A stretch of DNA of 10,886 bases from Leptospira mtsangambouensis (GCF_004770475.1 NZ_RQHK01000012.1:1-10886); one strand, 5' to 3'. Positions 1 to 6,941 are shown, numbered from the stretch's first letter. Made by a program: numbers and translations. Notes: a model not told the origin generated them from the letters alone.

Positions 1-79
1 AAGGCAAATTCCGTGTCAAGCTAACGCCTCTTGCAGAGGCTCAGCTACACGGAACTTCGGTTAGCTTTGGTCGTTATAC
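1..79 (+). repeat. attC site 1, left part cut by window edge
   Basis: This is the right half of an attC recombination site. The L' box GGTTAGC is at 59-65 and the R' box GTTATAC at 73-79, with cleavage expected after G73. The tip hairpin GCCTC-ttgca-GAGGC (26-40) matches the tip type seen in the sites at 3801 and 8506. The R'' and L'' boxes lie to the left of the window. It closes the preceding cassette and supplies the left boundary of cassette 1. Confidence 0.85.
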
Positions 80-1111
80 GAAAGTCAGTAAATAATTTTA
101 TGGGACAAAACCAGCATACCGTACCGCAAGTATATCTATCTAATTTTACTGATCAAAATTCGCAATATCCAACAAAGCCACTGAGAATTTTTGATAAAAA
201 CTCCCAATCTTACTTTGCACGTGGAACAAGTAAATTTCTCGCTTCAAATCACTTTTACAGCTACACAATAAATTCTGAAGCAAAAGATAATTCAATTGAA
301 AAATATCTATCATTTCTTGAATCAAAATTTGCAGGAGCACTGAACAGGTTAATTTCTCATATAGTAGCCAATTCAGAAATATCATCAAAGCTTGATATAA
401 GTTTGGACGATAAAAAAATTTTTGCTCAATTCCTACTTTGGCAAATTAAACGCACGGTTTCGTTTATGCAATCCATTGAAGATGGCTTAGCGAAGGAATT
501 TGAACTTGATGGCCTTCCTGTACATAGACTACCGGATGGTGGCTTAACTCCTGAATTAAGAAATTATGCTTTATATGTCTTAACCGAAGTAGGTGAAGAC
601 CAAAATATGAATTTTCTAAACAAATTACTTGAAAAAAATCTGATAATAACGATTATACCAGAGAGTGTTACGAGTGGGTTCATAACTTCAGATAATCCAG
701 TCCTAATAACTAATGCAAAAGAAAAACCTGGTATTTCATTAGAGCATACAGAAATCAGTTTAACTTTAACACCAAAGATTGGATTATCCTTCTTCAAAAC
801 TGGGAAATCAATAGTAAAAAACATTCAAAGAAATAAGCACGAAATACGTAAGACAAACCGATCAATTGCTTTAAACGCACATCAATATGTAATTGGTCCT
901 TCAGAAGCACAGTTAAGAAGAATCTGCAAAAACTTATAACTTACTGACCTTCGTATAACAGCGACTAACCGCTTCGCTTCGGGACTTACGCCCTCGCTCG
1001 GTCTACGACACATAGGCTTCTGGCACTCCTCTTGCTTACGCAAGCGTCGTTCCAGTCCCTAACGTCCCGTTCAGGGACTCAGGGTCAGCCTACGTCGGTT
1101 AGTCTAGTTCG
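74..1111 (+). mobile_element. Integron gene cassette 1 (DUF4238 gene)
   Basis: The cassette runs from the base after the G of one R' box to the G of the next. Its ends form an inverted repeat of 19 bp with one mismatch: the left arm is 73-91 and the right arm 941-959. The only mismatch is position 11 (A83 against C949). The single gene fills almost the whole space between the arms, and the stop codon lies one base before the right arm. Confidence 0.88.
100..939 (+). CDS. DUF4238 family protein
   Basis: This 279-residue protein has no signal peptide or membrane segment. I recognise DUF4238 from the N-terminal HTVPQVYLSNF motif (residues 6-16), the IEKYLSFLE block (66-74), the FAQFLLWQIKRT block (108-119) and FITSDNPVLIT (194-204). 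These match in order the family pattern HxVPxxYLxNF, IEKxLSxxE, LxxQxxRT and (T/S)DNPV. The biochemical role of DUF4238 is not known to me. Its members occur in accessory DNA, so a defence role is possible but is only inference. The frame stays open upstream into attC. I chose the ATG at 100 because the attC is shared, non-coding DNA and the family motif starts about five residues in. There is no clear Shine-Dalgarno sequence before it. The stop lies right against the cassette's right arm. Confidence 0.85.
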   Translation: MGQNQHTVPQVYLSNFTDQNSQYPTKPLRIFDKNSQSYFARGTSKFLASNHFYSYTINSEAKDNSIEKYLSFLESKFAGALNRLISHIVANSEISSKLDISLDDKKIFAQFLLWQIKRTVSFMQSIEDGLAKEFELDGLPVHRLPDGGLTPELRNYALYVLTEVGEDQNMNFLNKLLEKNLIITIIPESVTSGFITSDNPVLITNAKEKPGISLEHTEISLTLTPKIGLSFFKTGKSIVKNIQRNKHEIRKTNRSIALNAHQYVIGPSEAQLRRICKNL

Positions 1112-1117
1112 TTATAC
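953..1117 (+). repeat. attC site 2 (165 bp, GACTAAC type)
   Basis: The boxes are R'' GTATAAC (953-959), L'' GACTAAC (963-969), L' GTTAGTC (1098-1104) and R' GTTATAC (1111-1117). L'' and L' are perfectly complementary. The tip contains the GTCCCTAACGTCCCG and GGGACTCAGGG segments shared with most other sites here. It ends cassette 1 and starts cassette 2. Confidence 0.95.
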
Positions 1118-1139
1118 GCCATATGTTAAAAAACAAACT

Positions 1140-2243
1140 ATGAAAAGAATTTACCTAATAATAATTATAATATCTACCTTAACATCATCAATTTTTGCAA
1201 ATGATGAAAACAAATCCATTGAAGAGCTCAAACAGGAAGAGAAAAGACTAGAAGATAATATAAAAAAAGACAAAGAAAATTACAATAAAACAAGAAAAGA
1301 AAGATTAATGAAGGAATTCAATTCGGAATTTCAAGAATCTATTTCCTTATTTCTTTCACCAAATTTTACACAGGGGTATAATGGACCAAACTTCCGAGAA
1401 ATGCCATACGTCCTCTATTATCCTAGACTAAATAATTGGGAAAGTCCTAGTCGCAATAAAACTTTATTTTTGTCTTATTACAATTTACCAGAAAACATAG
1501 GATTTGAATTTTATTCTATATCTATAGCTTCTAAACCTAATATAATTGCATTCAATCCTACGGACAATCATATCACTCAGATAGTAGATGCAAAACAAAA
1601 GAATGAATTAACCCTTTTAATTTTTAAAATGTTTGATGTTACAAAAGACTTTAAAATAGGTTTTTTGGCTGGATTTACCAACCAAAATGAATTATATACT
1701 AGAAGCGATTTAGGTCTTTCTTCACTTTCCTATTTCAGACAAACACAAAAATTCTCAGGCTGGGGCCCAGAATTAGGCTTACGATTACAATATACTCTCT
1801 TCGGTACTATAAAAATATTAAACAATCTATCTTATAACATTACTGACAATAATTATAGCTATTCTACTCTATTTTATAAAGACAATTTCCAATTCTATAT
1901 TGAAGCATATGATACAAATAGCATCCCTGGAGTAAGAGTAGTAACAAATAATAAAAGTCTTGCAAATGGTTCTATTGAAACTTCAAGTATTAGAAACTTT
2001 TTCTCTATCGAGTTTCCTATTTACGAAAACATAGGATTAAATTTTGGACTTATGACTGTTTTCAGAAAAATCAAATTCCCGAATTTTAATCCAGACACTA
2101 TTGGATTTGCAAGAGATGGAATTAGATTTGAAACACAAAATGGATCTGAGCAATATTTGCTATCATCCATTTTCTATGAAAATGCAAAAAATCAAAATAC
2201 ATATTATTCAAATTTAAATATCGGAATAACTTTGTATCACTAA
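1140..2243 (+). CDS. Exported coiled-coil and beta-rich protein, probable outer-membrane protein
   Basis: This 367-residue protein starts at the ATG at 1140. The longer open frame runs back into attC and is not credible. Residues 1-20 form a type I signal peptide (MKR, a hydrophobic run, then a likely cut after SIFA). Residues 24-60 are highly charged and probably a short coiled coil (EELKQEEKRLEDNIKK). The rest is rich in aromatic residues, Asn and alternating hydrophobics, as in a beta-barrel, and ends in YYSNLNIGITLYH. It resembles leptospiral hypothetical outer-membrane proteins in style, but I do not recognise a named family. A periplasmic beta-propeller is an alternative. No Shine-Dalgarno sequence is evident. 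It is alone in its cassette, so the context gives no function. Confidence 0.75.
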   Translation: MKRIYLIIIIISTLTSSIFANDENKSIEELKQEEKRLEDNIKKDKENYNKTRKERLMKEFNSEFQESISLFLSPNFTQGYNGPNFREMPYVLYYPRLNNWESPSRNKTLFLSYYNLPENIGFEFYSISIASKPNIIAFNPTDNHITQIVDAKQKNELTLLIFKMFDVTKDFKIGFLAGFTNQNELYTRSDLGLSSLSYFRQTQKFSGWGPELGLRLQYTLFGTIKILNNLSYNITDNNYSYSTLFYKDNFQFYIEAYDTNSIPGVRVVTNNKSLANGSIETSSIRNFFSIEFPIYENIGLNFGLMTVFRKIKFPNFNPDTIGFARDGIRFETQNGSEQYLLSSIFYENAKNQNTYYSNLNIGITLYH

Positions 2244-2251
2244 CATACGGC

Positions 2252-2304
2252 GTATAACAACGGGGAAACGCTGCGCTTCGGCACTTCGGCCTCGCTTGGG
2301 CTAC
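2252..2304 (+). repeat. attC site 3, truncated (left arm only)
   Basis: R'' GTATAAC (2252-2258) and the following segment align closely with the left arm of the site at 9508 (GGAAACGCTGCGCTTCGGCACTT, then GGCCTCGCTTGG-CTAC). The alignment stops at about 2304. No L' or R' box follows before the next complete attC at 3801. The right half was lost in a rearrangement that also removed the left end of cassette 3. Confidence 0.85.
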
Positions 2305-2599
2305 TATATATGGTACGTATTTATCTTAACCTTTGCGTTACATTTCAAAAGGAACCTAGGCGCTGGGTGATTCAGGATACATTCTGTGGTCGGCATAATA
2401 TTGCTCGACGTCAGTCTTGTCGCAAGGTTGATGTTGAGTATGTTCAAGCGTAGCAGATTGTCACACTTTACCTCAATAAACTGAATGTCCGCATCTGTAT
2501 CGACACTATTCAGTATGAATTCTGAAATTTAATTTGACTTTTGGAATACACAGATTGGGCATATATTTTGGTTAAGTCAATTTAAGCAGGTGGCTGAAG
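2305..2599. other. Intergenic stretch with no confident gene
   Basis: This is unique sequence between the attC break and the PhzF-like gene, with base composition closer to that gene than to the AT-rich cassettes. The minus strand is open from about 2528 to a stop at 2304-2306 (74 codons), but it begins after a stop and has no ATG before an internal Met. I regard it as a possible gene remnant only. I see no integron core box here. Confidence 0.5.
2541..2569 (+). promoter_or_regulatory. Candidate promoter upstream of the PhzF-like gene
   Basis: TTGGAA (2541-2546) and TATTTT (2564-2569) are separated by 17 bases. A TTGACT (2534-2539) and TATATT (2562-2567) are also present but 22 bases apart, which is too far for a standard sigma-70 promoter. 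This is pattern matching only, in moderately AT-rich sequence. Confidence 0.25.
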
Positions 2600-3376
2600 A
2601 TGAGTAGCGTTTGGTGGGTGAATACTTTTGTTGGTCAAGAAGCTGGGGGAAATCCAACATGCGTCATACTTGATGATTTTGACGAAGTTACGCGTAGTCG
2701 GGCCTCTGTGGCCCGTGCGCTTAGGGCGCCTGATACTGCTTTCGTAAAGAGAGCCTTTGCTGGCCTAACGATAAAATTTTTCTCGCCTTTGGAAGGAGAA
2801 ATGTCTTTTTGCGGTCAAGGTTTCATTGCCGCCGATGCAGTGTTGCGTCAAACGACAAAGGTTGCGGGGCCATTTGAATTTCTAACGACCGATGGCAATG
2901 TCCGGACTTATGCGGAACCGGGCGATGACGCACTGTCTTGGTTTGAAATTTTGAAGAGTCAAATTCGAATAGATTCCGGACCACGGCATTTGGGACACAT
3001 AGTCGATAGCGGTCGCCGCCGCGCTTTTCGCCAACTAGACAGTGCTGAGCTTGAGAATTTAAACCTCGATTCAAGTGAAGTAATTCGCACCTGTACCGAA
3101 TATAACATTAAGGGGTTATGTTTTTATGCATATGAGAGGCGTGATGTTCTGCGCCTCCGCGTGTTTACAGTTTCCCTAGGCGGCAGGGAAGATATTTCTA
3201 CTGGCGGTGCGGTTGCTGGTCTAACTCCATTGATACCATCCGGAAAATGGCTTGTCCAGCAAGGTTCGGGACATTTTCTTAACCGCGGTGAATTGAGACT
3301 TAATAATAATATTGAAACTGATAGAATCTCGGTCGGGGGGCGCGTCGAATTTGTAGCCCAAGGTAATCTCCTCTAA
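2600..3376 (+). CDS. Divergent PhzF-family (isomerase/epimerase fold) protein
   Basis: This 258-residue protein is a little shorter than typical PhzF proteins (about 280-300). Family signatures in order are the N-terminal NTFVGQEAGGNPTCVILDD (residues 8-26, compare DxFtxxxxxGNPxaVvl), APDTAFV (43-49, compare sEtaFv), IKFFSPLEGEMSFCGQG (58-74, compare RwFTPxxEvplCGHat), GGREDISTGGAVAGL (194-208, compare xxxEDPATGSAAgaL) and the VGGRVEFVAQG ending. Key PhzF residues are changed: the Glu45 equivalent is Asp45, His74 is Gln73 and Ser213 is Gly203. Only Asp208 (here Asp198) is kept. The fold call is firm. Ordinary PhzF isomerase chemistry is doubtful, and a pseudoenzyme or altered activity is likely. 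It starts at an ATG with a weak AGG ten bases upstream. Base composition marks it as foreign to its neighbours. Confidence 0.82.
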   Translation: MSSVWWVNTFVGQEAGGNPTCVILDDFDEVTRSRASVARALRAPDTAFVKRAFAGLTIKFFSPLEGEMSFCGQGFIAADAVLRQTTKVAGPFEFLTTDGNVRTYAEPGDDALSWFEILKSQIRIDSGPRHLGHIVDSGRRRAFRQLDSAELENLNLDSSEVIRTCTEYNIKGLCFYAYERRDVLRLRVFTVSLGGREDISTGGAVAGLTPLIPSGKWLVQQGSGHFLNRGELRLNNNIETDRISVGGRVEFVAQGNLL

Positions 3377-3800
3377 GTCCGACGCAAGCAAAATCTGCGC
3401 AATTAATTTAAACAAAATATTTTACGCGCTGCGAGTGAGCTGCTACGATCACATTTATTGTAGTGAATCATATTTACAAATTGACCAATTGACACAGGCG
3501 TCAAAAAAACGCCTTCGCATATCCCACCTTATACGTCATTGCTGCTAGAATATTCGTAGGTTCCTCGACAGTTTTAAGAGTGTGGAGTACATCGAATGGA
3601 AAATCTTTTATTCTTTGATTTAGAATAATGTGATTTCAGGATCGGTTCTAGTCGTCCAGAATCCTACACTGGTTAATTCATTCTCCCCTTCATCTTCATT
3701 GCCCGGAATTCATTAAGAGTTCTAAAAATAAAAATCGAAGAATCGCGGAAGAGATCCTATTCATCGTCAAGAATTAAAATGGTAAAGATGCCGCAACTCC
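3377..3800. other. Long stretch without a clear gene inside cassette 3
   Basis: No plus-strand gene is supported. The minus strand has two adjoining short open frames: 3620-3709 (EGENELTSVGFWTTRTDPEI is readable) and 3501-3635 (LNQRIKDFPFDVLHTLKTVE is readable, ending in TGA). They overlap slightly in different frames, as a frameshifted gene relic might. Neither has a start codon or a recognised family. The final 18 bases before the attC are the right arm of the cassette. Confidence 0.4.
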
Positions 3801-3959
3801 GTATAACATCCGCTACCCGTTCCGGGAAGGACTAGCCTTCCCTACAGGCTTCGCCACATTCCTCTCCGTCACGCTTCTTGCCTAGCAAGAAGACGCGCCG
3901 ACGCTAACGCCTCTTCGAGGCTCAGCTACAAGGAACGTCGGGTAGCTTATTCGTTATGC
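3801..3959 (+). repeat. attC site 4 (159 bp)
   Basis: R'' GTATAAC is at 3801-3807, L'' within CGCTACCCG (3811-3819), L' within CGGGTAGC (3939-3946), and R' GTTATGC at 3953-3959. The tip is of the GCTAACGCCTC...GAGGCTCAGC type, as in the sites at 1 and 8506. R'' and R' do not match each other fully because R' belongs to the next cassette. Confidence 0.93.
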
Positions 3960-3987
3960 GTAATCTGAAAAAAATTAAGGAAACAAA

Positions 3988-4356
3988 ATGAAGAATAAAA
4001 TAACTTTTCTTATCTTTTTCGCAATTTTACAATTTAATTGCAAAATCAATTCTGACCAATCAAGGGATTTCATTGGTCATTGGAAATCAAACGATACATC
4101 AGTTCAAATGGTTATTTGGAAGGATAAATTCGAAAAATTACAATTAGTTCAATGGGATACCACAAATGGAGAAGAATTAATATCCTCTAATCTTAATTTC
4201 AAGGATAAAGAGATTAGATTCACTACTAAAACAATATCTACTGGATATGTCATAAAATCAAAAATAAATCTATTAAACGAAAATAAAATAGAAGAAATCA
4301 TATTACCTGAGAATGAAAATAAAGAAGTGAAGATTTACTGGGATAAGATTAAATAA
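3988..4356 (+). CDS. Small lipoprotein, lipocalin-like GxW motif
   Basis: This 122-residue protein begins with a short signal peptide and a spirochaete-style lipobox, LQFNC, with Cys18 as the predicted lipidated residue. The mature part contains FIGHWKSND (residues 28-36), a GxW motif near the N-terminus. Alternating beta strands and hydrophilic turns follow. This layout resembles small lipocalin-like or lipid-binding beta-sheet lipoproteins, but I cannot name a family. A good ribosome-binding site, AAGGA at 3977-3981, lies seven bases before the ATG, unlike most cassette genes here. The second lipoprotein gene starts 24 bases after the stop, so the two are probably co-transcribed. An envelope location is well supported and the function is unknown. 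Confidence 0.75.
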   Translation: MKNKITFLIFFAILQFNCKINSDQSRDFIGHWKSNDTSVQMVIWKDKFEKLQLVQWDTTNGEELISSNLNFKDKEIRFTTKTISTGYVIKSKINLLNENKIEEIILPENENKEVKIYWDKIK

Positions 4357-4380
4357 AAGTATTAAAAAAAATCAAATTAA

Positions 4381-4680
4381 ATGAAATTTCGAAAATTAAC
4401 ATTGATCTTAATTATATTCCTATCGAATTGTTTTCTTGTTCCAAACAACCAATCTTCAAGAGATTTTTGTAAAGAAGGAACTTCACTAAAAAATGGAAAA
4501 AAATATGAAAGAGATATTATTTGTTCTGCCTCGTTAGTGAATATAAAAAAATCAGAAGATAATAATGATCAAAATTTACGTGACAATGCCTTAATAAATT
4601 GCCTATTTGCCTTAGAAGAATTAAAAAAATGTGACAAAGAAGAAAATATAAAATTTAGTTTAACTAACCCTAGCAATTAA
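4381..4680 (+). CDS. Small cysteine-rich lipoprotein
   Basis: This 99-residue protein has signal peptide MKFRKLTLILIIFLSN and lipobox LSNC with Cys17 lipidated. LSNC is of the type common in Leptospira lipoproteins. Four further cysteines at residues 30, 48, 74 and 84 could form two disulfides in the periplasm or on the outer face. The rest is charged and Lys/Asn-rich, with a probable helix around residues 64-88. I do not recognise the family. It follows the upstream lipoprotein by 24 bases in the same cassette, with no separate promoter or clear ribosome-binding site visible. Confidence 0.72.
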   Translation: MKFRKLTLILIIFLSNCFLVPNNQSSRDFCKEGTSLKNGKKYERDIICSASLVNIKKSEDNNDQNLRDNALINCLFALEELKKCDKEENIKFSLTNPSN

Positions 4681-4733
4681 AATTATTATTTCAATTTCAA
4701 AAATCTGATATCTTTTATAATCTTTCAGACTAC

Positions 4734-4899
4734 GCATAACAGCGACTAACCGCTTCACTTCGGGACTTACGCCCTCGTTCGGTCTACGACACATAGGCTT
4801 TTGTCACTCCTCTTGCCTTCGCAAGCGTCGTGCCAATCCCTAACGTCCCGTCTCGGGACTCAGGGCACAGCCTACGTCGGTTAGTCTAATTCGTTATAC
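4734..4899 (+). repeat. attC site 5 (166 bp, GACTAAC type)
   Basis: The boxes are R'' GCATAAC (4734-4740), L'' GACTAAC (4744-4750), L' GTTAGTC (4880-4886) and R' GTTATAC (4893-4899). It is very similar to the sites at 953, 6480 and 7412. R'' carries the GC variant of cassette 4, while R' is the AC variant of cassette 5. Confidence 0.95.
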
Positions 4900-5795
4900 G
4901 CCATTACCGCAAAACAAATTGAGAAAAAAACAATGACAGAAAACAATCAACAAAATAGTAGAACGAAAACAATACTCAATCTTTTAAAGATTCTTTTTTT
5001 AGGCGCAATTGGTAGCGGAATTTGGGATATAGTTATGAAACCAGCTGGCTCACGAATAATAGATATAATATTTGTAACATTTGCCGATACATTTTCAAGC
5101 TATCGTAATTCCCTATTTAAGGCAGCAGCATTAGGTTTTCATGAACAGTCATCAGTTTTTCTTCACTCAATGTACATTGCGACAATCCCTGCTATATATC
5201 TAATACTCGTATTAGAACATCCGTATAGAAAAAAAAATAAATCAGAGAATGAAACTGGTAAAGTAAAGTCATTTATTAGATCAAAAAAAGGGTTTCAATT
5301 AATTTCTATAATAACAGTTGCAGTTTTCTTAAATTCATTTTTAGATTTCATTAAAATAAGTTACGTAAATCGAACTATAACTCATTTTCATCAGACACTC
5401 ACAATTATTGAACCTTTCATATCTTCACAAGACGCTAAAATTTACCGAGCAGCATTCTCAGCAATGAAATCTTCAGAAGATTATAAACGTATTGATGAAC
5501 AAATTAAACTGAAAGCAAAACAATTAAAAATAACTCTGCCAGAAGCAAAATCAGTCATATATTAAAACCGATATTTTTTAAACAAATTGTCAAATATTCT
5601 AAAATAATTTCAAAAAAAACTATTAGCTGCGTAACGGCGTATAACAGCAGCTACTCACTGCGCTTCGGGACTTACGCCCTCGCTTGGCCTGCGGCACATT
5701 TCCCTTCTGGCATTCGCTCGCATACGCAAGCTGCATGCCAGTCCCTAACGTCCCGTTGGGACTCAGGGTCGGGAAACGTCGAGTAGCCTAGTTCG
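4894..5795 (+). mobile_element. Integron gene cassette 5 (membrane protein)
   Basis: The left arm starts at 4893 and the right arm ends at 5645. The first 10 positions pair, position 11 is A4903 against C5635, and four more positions pair before the match breaks. One inserted base on the left would restore GCA pairing. This is the weakest arm pair in the window. A 60-bp gap separates the stop codon from the right arm. Confidence 0.85.
4933..5565 (+). CDS. Membrane protein with three predicted TM helices, unknown family
   Basis: This 210-residue protein has predicted hydrophobic helices at about residues 15-34, 78-95 and 121-141. A charged linker (YRKKNKSENE, about 98-107) lies between the second and third. 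The C-terminal 65 residues appear soluble and helical (SSQDAKIYRAAFSAMKSSED at 164-183, then a Lys-rich helix). I recall similar short C-terminal tails in uncharacterised bacterial membrane proteins but cannot name a family. The ATG at 4933 follows GAGAAAAAAACA, a poor ribosome-binding site. It is the only gene in its cassette, and no function can be inferred from its neighbours. Confidence 0.7.
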   Translation: MTENNQQNSRTKTILNLLKILFLGAIGSGIWDIVMKPAGSRIIDIIFVTFADTFSSYRNSLFKAAALGFHEQSSVFLHSMYIATIPAIYLILVLEHPYRKKNKSENETGKVKSFIRSKKGFQLISIITVAVFLNSFLDFIKISYVNRTITHFHQTLTIIEPFISSQDAKIYRAAFSAMKSSEDYKRIDEQIKLKAKQLKITLPEAKSVIY

Positions 5796-5801
5796 TTATA
5801 C
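5639..5801 (+). repeat. attC site 6 (163 bp, GCTACTC type)
   Basis: The boxes are R'' GTATAAC (5639-5645), L'' GCTACTC (5650-5656), L' GAGTAGC (5781-5787) and R' GTTATAC (5795-5801). L'' and L' are perfectly complementary but differ in sequence from the GACTAAC sites. The site at 10580 has the same L type. Confidence 0.95.
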
Positions 5802-6637
5802 GCAATAAATTTAAATTCGATTTAAAACTTGAAAAATTTAATTAAAAACTTAAAGAAAATTCTAAATTTAAAGAATTTAGCACTGCTCATTACCATGCTA
5901 ATTCTCCTACTATTTTCTACATTAAATATTAAAATAAATACACTTTTCCTTATATTCATCACAGTATATATATTATTTTCATACTCAATGTATACCTTGA
6001 TTTGGAAGAATGATATAAAATTACTTCTACTTTTATCTATTACAAATTACATTTTCATTTTAGTTACAATTATAAGTATTGCGATAACGCCATTTGAAAA
6101 TATCCTATTTTACTTTCTTGCACCTTCCTTGATAATCTTACAAAAGCAAGTCATAGATCGTGATCTTTTAATTAAAACTTTTTTATTTAAATTGGAAATA
6201 GTTTTCAGAATCATATATTCATCATTAATCTTCTCCCTATTTATTTTTTTATTATTCATAGAACATATCAAACTTACATTTGTAATAACTTTATATTTTT
6301 CCTTACCTTTCCTATTATATTTAATTTTCCTTTTTGTTTTTAAGAAAAAACGCAAAATTTTCAGTAAATACCTTCTCTCTTATTACAAAGTTTCTTTCCC
6401 AATTATTTCGATTTATTGGTTTACTCATTGTCTAATACTTTCACTACCAAAACCAGCCAATTAATTACAAATTTACTGCGTATAACAGCGACTAACCGCT
6501 TCACTTCGGGACTTGCGCCCTCGTTCGGTCTACGACACATAGGCTTTTGTCACTCCTCTTGCCTACGCAAGCGTCGTGCCAATCCCTAACGTCCCATCCG
6601 GGACTCAGGGCCAGCCTACGTCGGTTAGTCTAGTTCG
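5796..6637 (+). mobile_element. Integron gene cassette 6 (polytopic membrane protein)
   Basis: The left arm (5795-5812) and right arm (6469-6486) pair at 17 of 18 positions, with the only mismatch at position 11 (A5805 against C6476). The stop codon is five bases before the right arm. Confidence 0.88.
5829..6464 (+). CDS. Very hydrophobic polytopic membrane protein, unknown family
   Basis: This 211-residue protein is extremely rich in Leu, Ile and Phe. It has about six or seven predicted membrane helices, near residues 14-31, 36-57, 64-87, 91-106, 126-144, 149-171 and 188-207. The loops are short and basic (FKKKRKIFSK after the sixth helix), which places that loop inside. I chose the TTG at 5829 because it gives a basic N-terminus (MKNLIKNLKK) before the first helix. 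The next Met, at 5895, would begin inside that helix. I do not recognise the family. Resemblance to small permease or cassette-borne membrane proteins is only general. No ribosome-binding site is visible. Confidence 0.65.
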   Translation: MKNLIKNLKKILNLKNLALLITMLILLLFSTLNIKINTLFLIFITVYILFSYSMYTLIWKNDIKLLLLLSITNYIFILVTIISIAITPFENILFYFLAPSLIILQKQVIDRDLLIKTFLFKLEIVFRIIYSSLIFSLFIFLLFIEHIKLTFVITLYFSLPFLLYLIFLFVFKKKRKIFSKYLLSYYKVSFPIISIYWFTHCLILSLPKPAN

Positions 6638-6643
6638 TTATCT
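6480..6643 (+). repeat. attC site 7 (164 bp, GACTAAC type)
   Basis: The boxes are R'' GTATAAC (6480-6486), L'' GACTAAC (6490-6496), L' GTTAGTC (6624-6630) and R' GTTATCT (6637-6643). The R' variant is unusual and belongs to cassette 7. It is mirrored by the AGATAAC R'' at 7412. Confidence 0.94.
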
Positions 6644-6668
6644 GCAATGCCAAAAACTCGAGAGGAAA

Positions 6669-6941
6669 ATGAAAAAAGAATATTCTAGAAAAATCGAATT
6701 AATTTGTCCTTTATGTGGAAGTAAATTATTTGAATACGATGAACAAAAGGAAAATCCAGATATAACTTGTATCTCCTGCAAAAAAATTTTTAAAAAAGAT
6801 GAACTGACAGAAGCTAACCAAGAAAACTTTAGCATAAATATAAATGAATTACATAAAGAGGCAACGAAAGATATTGCTAAAGATTTAAAAGAAATATTAA
6901 AAAAGACTTTAGGGAAGAATAAAAATTTCAAAATAAAGTGA
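6669..6941 (+). CDS. Small zinc-ribbon protein (resembles the ECs_2282 family)
   Basis: This 90-residue soluble protein has two CxxC pairs, CPLC at residues 13-16 and CISC at 34-37. Together they form a zinc ribbon that should bind one zinc ion. The region after it is acidic then basic and probably helical, ending in a Lys-rich tail (KKTLGKNKNFKIK). The layout fits from memory a family of small putative zinc-binding proteins named after E. coli ECs_2282, including the YSRKIELICPLCGS start. The assignment is moderate and the function is unknown. The ATG at 6669 has a strong GAGAGG ribosome-binding site at 6659-6664. The open frame upstream runs through attC and is not coding. The next gene begins seven bases after the stop, so the pair forms an operon. 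Confidence 0.78.
   Translation: MKKEYSRKIELICPLCGSKLFEYDEQKENPDITCISCKKIFKKDELTEANQENFSININELHKEATKDIAKDLKEILKKTLGKNKNFKIK

Larger units (their letters stand above)
1112..2304 (+). mobile_element. Integron gene cassette 2, attC truncated at right
   Basis: The left arm is 1111-1128 and the right arm 2241-2258. They pair at 17 of 18 positions, with the single mismatch at position 11 (A1121 against C2248). The stop codon of the gene lies inside the right arm. The cassette should end in a full attC, but only about 53 bp of it remain, so this cassette cannot be excised cleanly from its right side. Confidence 0.8.
2305..3953 (+). mobile_element. Integron gene cassette 3, left end lost, GC-richer
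   Basis: The right arm (3790-3807) has the conserved C at position 11 (C3797), like the other cassettes. The matching left arm, expected to begin GTTATACGGA, is not found anywhere between 2305 and the gene. Base composition is visibly higher in GC than in its neighbours, so the cassette came from a different source genome. It holds one clear gene and about 420 bp of apparently non-coding DNA. Confidence 0.7.
3954..4893 (+). mobile_element. Integron gene cassette 4 (two lipoprotein genes)
   Basis: The left arm (3953-3970) and right arm (4723-4740) pair at 17 of 18 positions, with mismatch only at position 11 (A3963 against C4730). Its left R' is the GTTATGC variant and its right R'' is the matching GCATAAC variant. 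This shows that both ends belong to one unit even though it carries two genes. Confidence 0.88.

Noticed and set aside
31..99. Upstream extension of the DUF4238 gene to a TTG at 31
   Set aside because: The extension lies inside attC and its arm. The same kind of read-through of shared attC sequence occurs at 1032-1139 and 6576-6668 and is not coding.
2823..3074. Minus-strand open frame within the PhzF-like gene
   Set aside because: It is a shadow of a gene whose family motifs are clear on the plus strand. GC-richer coding DNA often leaves the opposite strand open.
3496..3514. Hairpin AGGCGT-caaaaaa-ACGCCT as a terminator of the PhzF-like gene
   Set aside because: No T tract follows on either strand, and it lies about 120 bases past the stop. 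It is a weak hairpin only.
2305..3800. Insertion sequence breaking the attC at 2252
   Set aside because: I see no transposase, no terminal inverted repeats and no target duplication. The loss of the cassette 3 left arm fits a deletion better.
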